From the NCBI GenBank assembly GCA_013202725.1, contig JABMRH010000011.1:1-8438 (forward strand): DNA of 8,438 nucleotides, given 5' to 3'. Source of the stretch: Desulfobacteraceae bacterium. Lineage in GTDB: Bacteria > Desulfobacterota > Desulfobacteria > Desulfobacterales > ETH-SRB1. The position numbers were made by a program, and so were the translations under genes. Within the stretch, counting starts at the first letter, position 1. The number at the start of each line of letters is the position of its first letter. The notes under the pieces were generated by a model. The model was not told the DNA's origin. It worked only from the letters and a program-made list of their open reading frames with translations, and did not search any database. Below, one piece after another: positions 5,988 to 8,438 of this stretch.

Positions 5988-7418
5988 CTAAAATTGTTTA
6001 CGTTTACTTGATGGCAGCACTTTTAACCTTCCCCGATACTTGGCTACTGTCCTTCTGGCAATATCAATATTCAGCTGTTTCAAAAGTTTCGAGATTTTAT
6101 CATCGCTGTAAGGTTTTTTGGGATTTTCACCAGCAATAATCTGCTTTATCTTTTCCTGAACGCTGATAGAGGCTATTGCCTCACCATCTATTCGATTAAT
6201 AGAACTATTAAAAAAATATTTCAATTCAAAAATACCCTGGGGAGTATGAGCATACTTGTTTGTTGTAACCCTGCTGATTGTTGATTCGTGCATGCCTATA
6301 TCCTGAGCCACATCCTTTAGCACCATCGGCTTTAAGTATGCTATTCCCTTTTCGAAAAAGTCTTGCTGGAATTTCAATATGCTTTCTACAACCCTGTAAA
6401 TAGTCTTCTGGCGCTGATAAATGCTTTTGATCAACCATGATGCTGAACGCATTTTCTCTTGCATATAGTTCTTGGCACTGCCGGAGATCTTTTCTCCGCG
6501 TTTTATTGCGTTTTTATAAAAAGAGCTGATTCGGAGTTTTGGCATTCCTTCATCGTTTATCATTATCACAAACTCATTTTCCAATTTATAAATAAAAATA
6601 TCCGGAATGATATATTGAGGCTCTTCATCGGAAAATTGCCGTCCGGGTCTTGGCTCCAGCCCTTTAATAACATTTACAGCGGAAAGAATCTCTTCAATGC
6701 TTACTTTTAACGCTCTTGCTACGGCTTTATAATTTTTATTTTCAAGATACTTGAGATGGTTACTGATAATATCGGTTACTACAGTATTATTAAGCCCGAA
6801 ATGGTTTGCCTGAATAAGGAGACATTCGCTGAGATCCCTGGCGCATACTCCGATCGGGTCAAAAGTCTGCATTAATGATAAAATTTTATTTACTTTTTCA
6901 GTTGTTGACTTGCTTGATGCAACAAGCTCTTCGACAGAAACCTTTAGATACCCGTCTTTATCCAGATTGCCGACAATTAAGCTTCCAATCCTTTGTTCCT
7001 CCTTTTCCTGAAATGTCATAAGCAGTTGCCAGAGAAGGTGTTCCTTCAAAGATTCTTTGCGTGCTACAAAGGATTCAAAATTTAGCGCAGTCTTCTTTTC
7101 GCTTTCAAAATGGATTCTGCCGGACGAATTGTATTCATCAAGATAATTGCTCCAGTCAATATTATCATTGATTTTTTCTTCTATTGTAACCTCTTTAATC
7201 GGTTTTTCAGCAGTCACAGCTTCAGATTGCTCTGCAGACTGTTCTTCAGCAGCGACATCTATCGCCTCTTCCAGCGCTGGATTTTCCTCCAGTTCCTGTT
7301 GGATAGTATCCATAAGTTCCAGGCGGGATAGCTGCAGGAGCTTAATAGCCATCTGGAGCTGCGGAGTCATGATAAGCTGCTGGGATAATTTGAGCTGTTG
7401 TCGTAATTCAAGCGTCAT
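5988..7418 (-). CDS. rpoN: RNA polymerase sigma-54 factor
   Basis: The 476-residue product is a full-length sigma-54, which directs RNA polymerase to -24/-12 promoters and needs AAA+ activator ATPases. Region I (about 1-50) is the Gln/Leu-rich activator-contact segment with LKLSQQLIMTPQLQMAIKLL and ELEENPALEE. Region II (about 51-110) is acidic and low in complexity. The core-binding part follows with DPIGVCARDLSECLLIQA. The helix-turn-helix near 365-386 has DVAQDIGMHESTISRVTTNK, and the RpoN box at 454-463 reads ARRTVAKYRG. The family consensus box ends in Glu, so Gly here is unusual. The start lies 1 nt after the lptB stop; the only purine-rich site is far upstream inside lptB, suggesting translational coupling. 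This is the conserved lptB-rpoN-hpf-ptsN order of proteobacteria. Confidence 0.97.
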   Translation of the reverse strand: MTLELRQQLKLSQQLIMTPQLQMAIKLLQLSRLELMDTIQQELEENPALEEAIDVAAEEQSAEQSEAVTAEKPIKEVTIEEKINDNIDWSNYLDEYNSSGRIHFESEKKTALNFESFVARKESLKEHLLWQLLMTFQEKEEQRIGSLIVGNLDKDGYLKVSVEELVASSKSTTEKVNKILSLMQTFDPIGVCARDLSECLLIQANHFGLNNTVVTDIISNHLKYLENKNYKAVARALKVSIEEILSAVNVIKGLEPRPGRQFSDEEPQYIIPDIFIYKLENEFVIMINDEGMPKLRISSFYKNAIKRGEKISGSAKNYMQEKMRSASWLIKSIYQRQKTIYRVVESILKFQQDFFEKGIAYLKPMVLKDVAQDIGMHESTISRVTTNKYAHTPQGIFELKYFFNSSINRIDGEAIASISVQEKIKQIIAGENPKKPYSDDKISKLLKQLNIDIARRTVAKYRGRLKVLPSSKRKQF

Positions 7419-7419
7419 T

Positions 7420-8142
7420 TTATAATCTGAATTTGTCCCCTAAATATATACGCCGGGCTATTTCACTGGAAGCTATCTTTTCCGGACTGCCCGATTCAAT
7501 AACTTTCCCTTCATTTAATATATATGCCTTGCCGCAAACTTCAAGCGTTTCCCTGACATTATGATCGGATATCAAGATTCCAATTCCTCGTTTTTTAAGG
7601 TGTCCGATTATGTTTTTGATATCAACAACAGCCAGAGGATCAATGCCTGCAAAAGGTTCGTCCAGTAAAATAAATGACGGGTTGGCAGCTAATGCGCGCG
7701 TGATTTCGAGCCGCCGCCGCTCCCCTCCTGAAAGCATATTAGCCCTTTGATCTGCAAGGTGCTTGATGCCCAGTTCGTCAAGAAGCATGTTTGCGCGATA
7801 ATTTTGTTCCGACTTTGAGATAGACAGCGCTTCAAGAATGGCTAAAATATTTTGTTTTACAGAGAGCTTTCTGAATATGGAAGGCTCCTGAGGAAGATAT
7901 CCAACACCCTTGCGGGCTCTCATATACATAGGGCAATCTGTGATATCTTCATCGTCAATAAAAACCTTCCCTTCATCAGGCTTTATAATTCCAATAGTCA
8001 TATAAAAAGTAGTGGTTTTGCCGGCGCCGTTAGGGCCAAGAAGGCCGACAACACTGCCGCTTTCAACATCCAGACTTATGCAGTTTACTACCAGCTTCCC
8101 ATTATAGATCTTTACCAGTTTTTGGAGAGACAAAGTTTTCAT
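7420..8142 (-). CDS. lptB: LPS export ABC transporter ATPase LptB
   Basis: LptB powers extraction of lipopolysaccharide from the inner membrane together with LptFG and LptC. The 240-residue product has Walker A GPNGAGKT (36-43), Q-loop Gln85 in GYLPQEPSIF, signature LSGGE (137-141), Walker B FILLDEP with catalytic Glu162, and H-loop His194 in ISDHNVRETL. The GYLPQE and GIGILISDHNVRETL wording is characteristic of LptB rather than amino-acid importers, and no membrane segment is present. No good Shine-Dalgarno precedes the ATG; the leader is AT-rich. It lies between lptA and rpoN, as in many proteobacteria, but a 127-nt spacer with an inverted repeat separates it from lptA. Confidence 0.96.
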   Translation of the reverse strand: MKTLSLQKLVKIYNGKLVVNCISLDVESGSVVGLLGPNGAGKTTTFYMTIGIIKPDEGKVFIDDEDITDCPMYMRARKGVGYLPQEPSIFRKLSVKQNILAILEALSISKSEQNYRANMLLDELGIKHLADQRANMLSGGERRRLEITRALAANPSFILLDEPFAGIDPLAVVDIKNIIGHLKKRGIGILISDHNVRETLEVCGKAYILNEGKVIESGSPEKIASSEIARRIYLGDKFRL

Positions 8143-8161
8143 ATTTAGAAGAAATTATATT

Positions 8162-8245
8162 TATCACGAAAGCACGAAAATACGAAGACACGAAACTTTA
8201 AACTTTTTCTGTTTCGTACTTTCCTCATTTCGTGCTTTCGTGATA
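8162..8245. repeat. Large inverted repeat in the lptA-lptB spacer
   Basis: The 35-nt arms at 8162-8196 and 8211-8245 match as inverted copies at 29 of 35 positions around a 14-nt loop. The outer 18 pairs (TATCACGAAAGCACGAAA) are perfect. Each arm contains short direct repeats of CACGAAA / TACGAA form. This repeat style is frequent between genes in Desulfobacterota genomes. It sits within a predicted operon and would form a strong stem-loop in the message, with T-rich sequence on both sides of the stem, so attenuation or mRNA protection is possible. Confidence 0.9.
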
Positions 8246-8269
8246 GTTTTTATTTTTCCATAACTTTAG

Positions 8270-8438
8270 TTACTTATCTATTATACCTTTTTCTTTGGAA
8301 TAAAATACAGCTTCAACCCGTTTTTCTTTGCCGCCTTCAACTATCATGCGGTCATCAGATCTGTACATGGTTATTTTTTCGCCTGAAATAAAATTGTTTC
8401 CGCTTGTGACCTTCGAATTTGGACCGGTTAAAACAATA
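8270..8438 (-). CDS. lptA: LPS transport periplasmic protein LptA, 3' end only
   Basis: The last 55 codons of an open frame run in from the right edge and end with TAA at 8272-8270. The readable residues include GPNSKVTSGNNFISGEKITM, YRSDDRMIVEGG and the end KRVEAVFYSKEKGIIDK. This matches the beta-strand repeat of the OstA/LptA fold (ISGEKITMY...DDRMIVEGG), the periplasmic bridge that carries LPS from LptC to LptD. Position directly upstream of lptB on the same strand supports lptA over lptC or lptD. The N-terminus and any signal peptide are outside the window. Confidence 0.8.
   Translation of the reverse strand, partial: IVLTGPNSKVTSGNNFISGEKITMYRSDDRMIVEGGKEKRVEAVFYSKEKGIIDK

Noticed and set aside
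7110..7425. Plus-strand open frames antisense to rpoN
   Set aside because: They are shadows of the rpoN reading frame, with no ribosome site or family motif.

Overview
The window looks like chromosomal DNA from a Gram-negative bacterium of the Desulfobacterota (former Deltaproteobacteria), probably close to Desulfobacterales. This placement is an inference. It rests on the lptA-lptB-rpoN-hpf-ptsN-EIIA(Man) gene order, the moderate GC content, and short inverted repeats at gene borders of a style common in that group. No sequence search was possible.

From the right edge, reading the minus strand, there is a long co-oriented run. It begins with the 3' end of lptA (LPS transport), then lptB (its ATPase), rpoN (sigma-54), hpf (long ribosome hibernation factor), ptsN (EIIA-Ntr) and a mannose-type PTS EIIA. 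These are followed by gapA, tpiA, secG and a tRNA-Leu(GAG). Gaps are mostly 1-40 nt. Two are longer and each carries a large imperfect inverted repeat: lptA/lptB (127 nt) and EIIA/gapA (163 nt). The first part pairs envelope biogenesis with sigma-54 and regulatory PTS proteins. The second gives two consecutive enzymes of lower glycolysis/gluconeogenesis, then a Sec translocon subunit, then a tRNA.

The left quarter differs in layout. A diacylglycerol-kinase-family lipid kinase on the plus strand and a PCMT-family methyltransferase on the minus strand are divergently arranged across a 50-nt gap. The methyltransferase carries a clear lipoprotein signal peptide, which is unusual for this cytosolic repair enzyme. 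The kinase stop codon is directly followed by a dispersed-type palindromic repeat, and the gene converges on the tRNA. The first 259 bases hold no convincing gene. They contain a perfect 44-bp tandem duplication and a degenerate inverted copy of the same sequence, possibly the remains of a small mobile element.

Most of the window is conserved housekeeping sequence, and I see no clear undescribed system. The points most worth a second look are the lipoprotein PCMT, the apparent lack of rapZ between ptsN and EIIA, the altered last residue of the RpoN box, and the inverted repeats placed inside operons.
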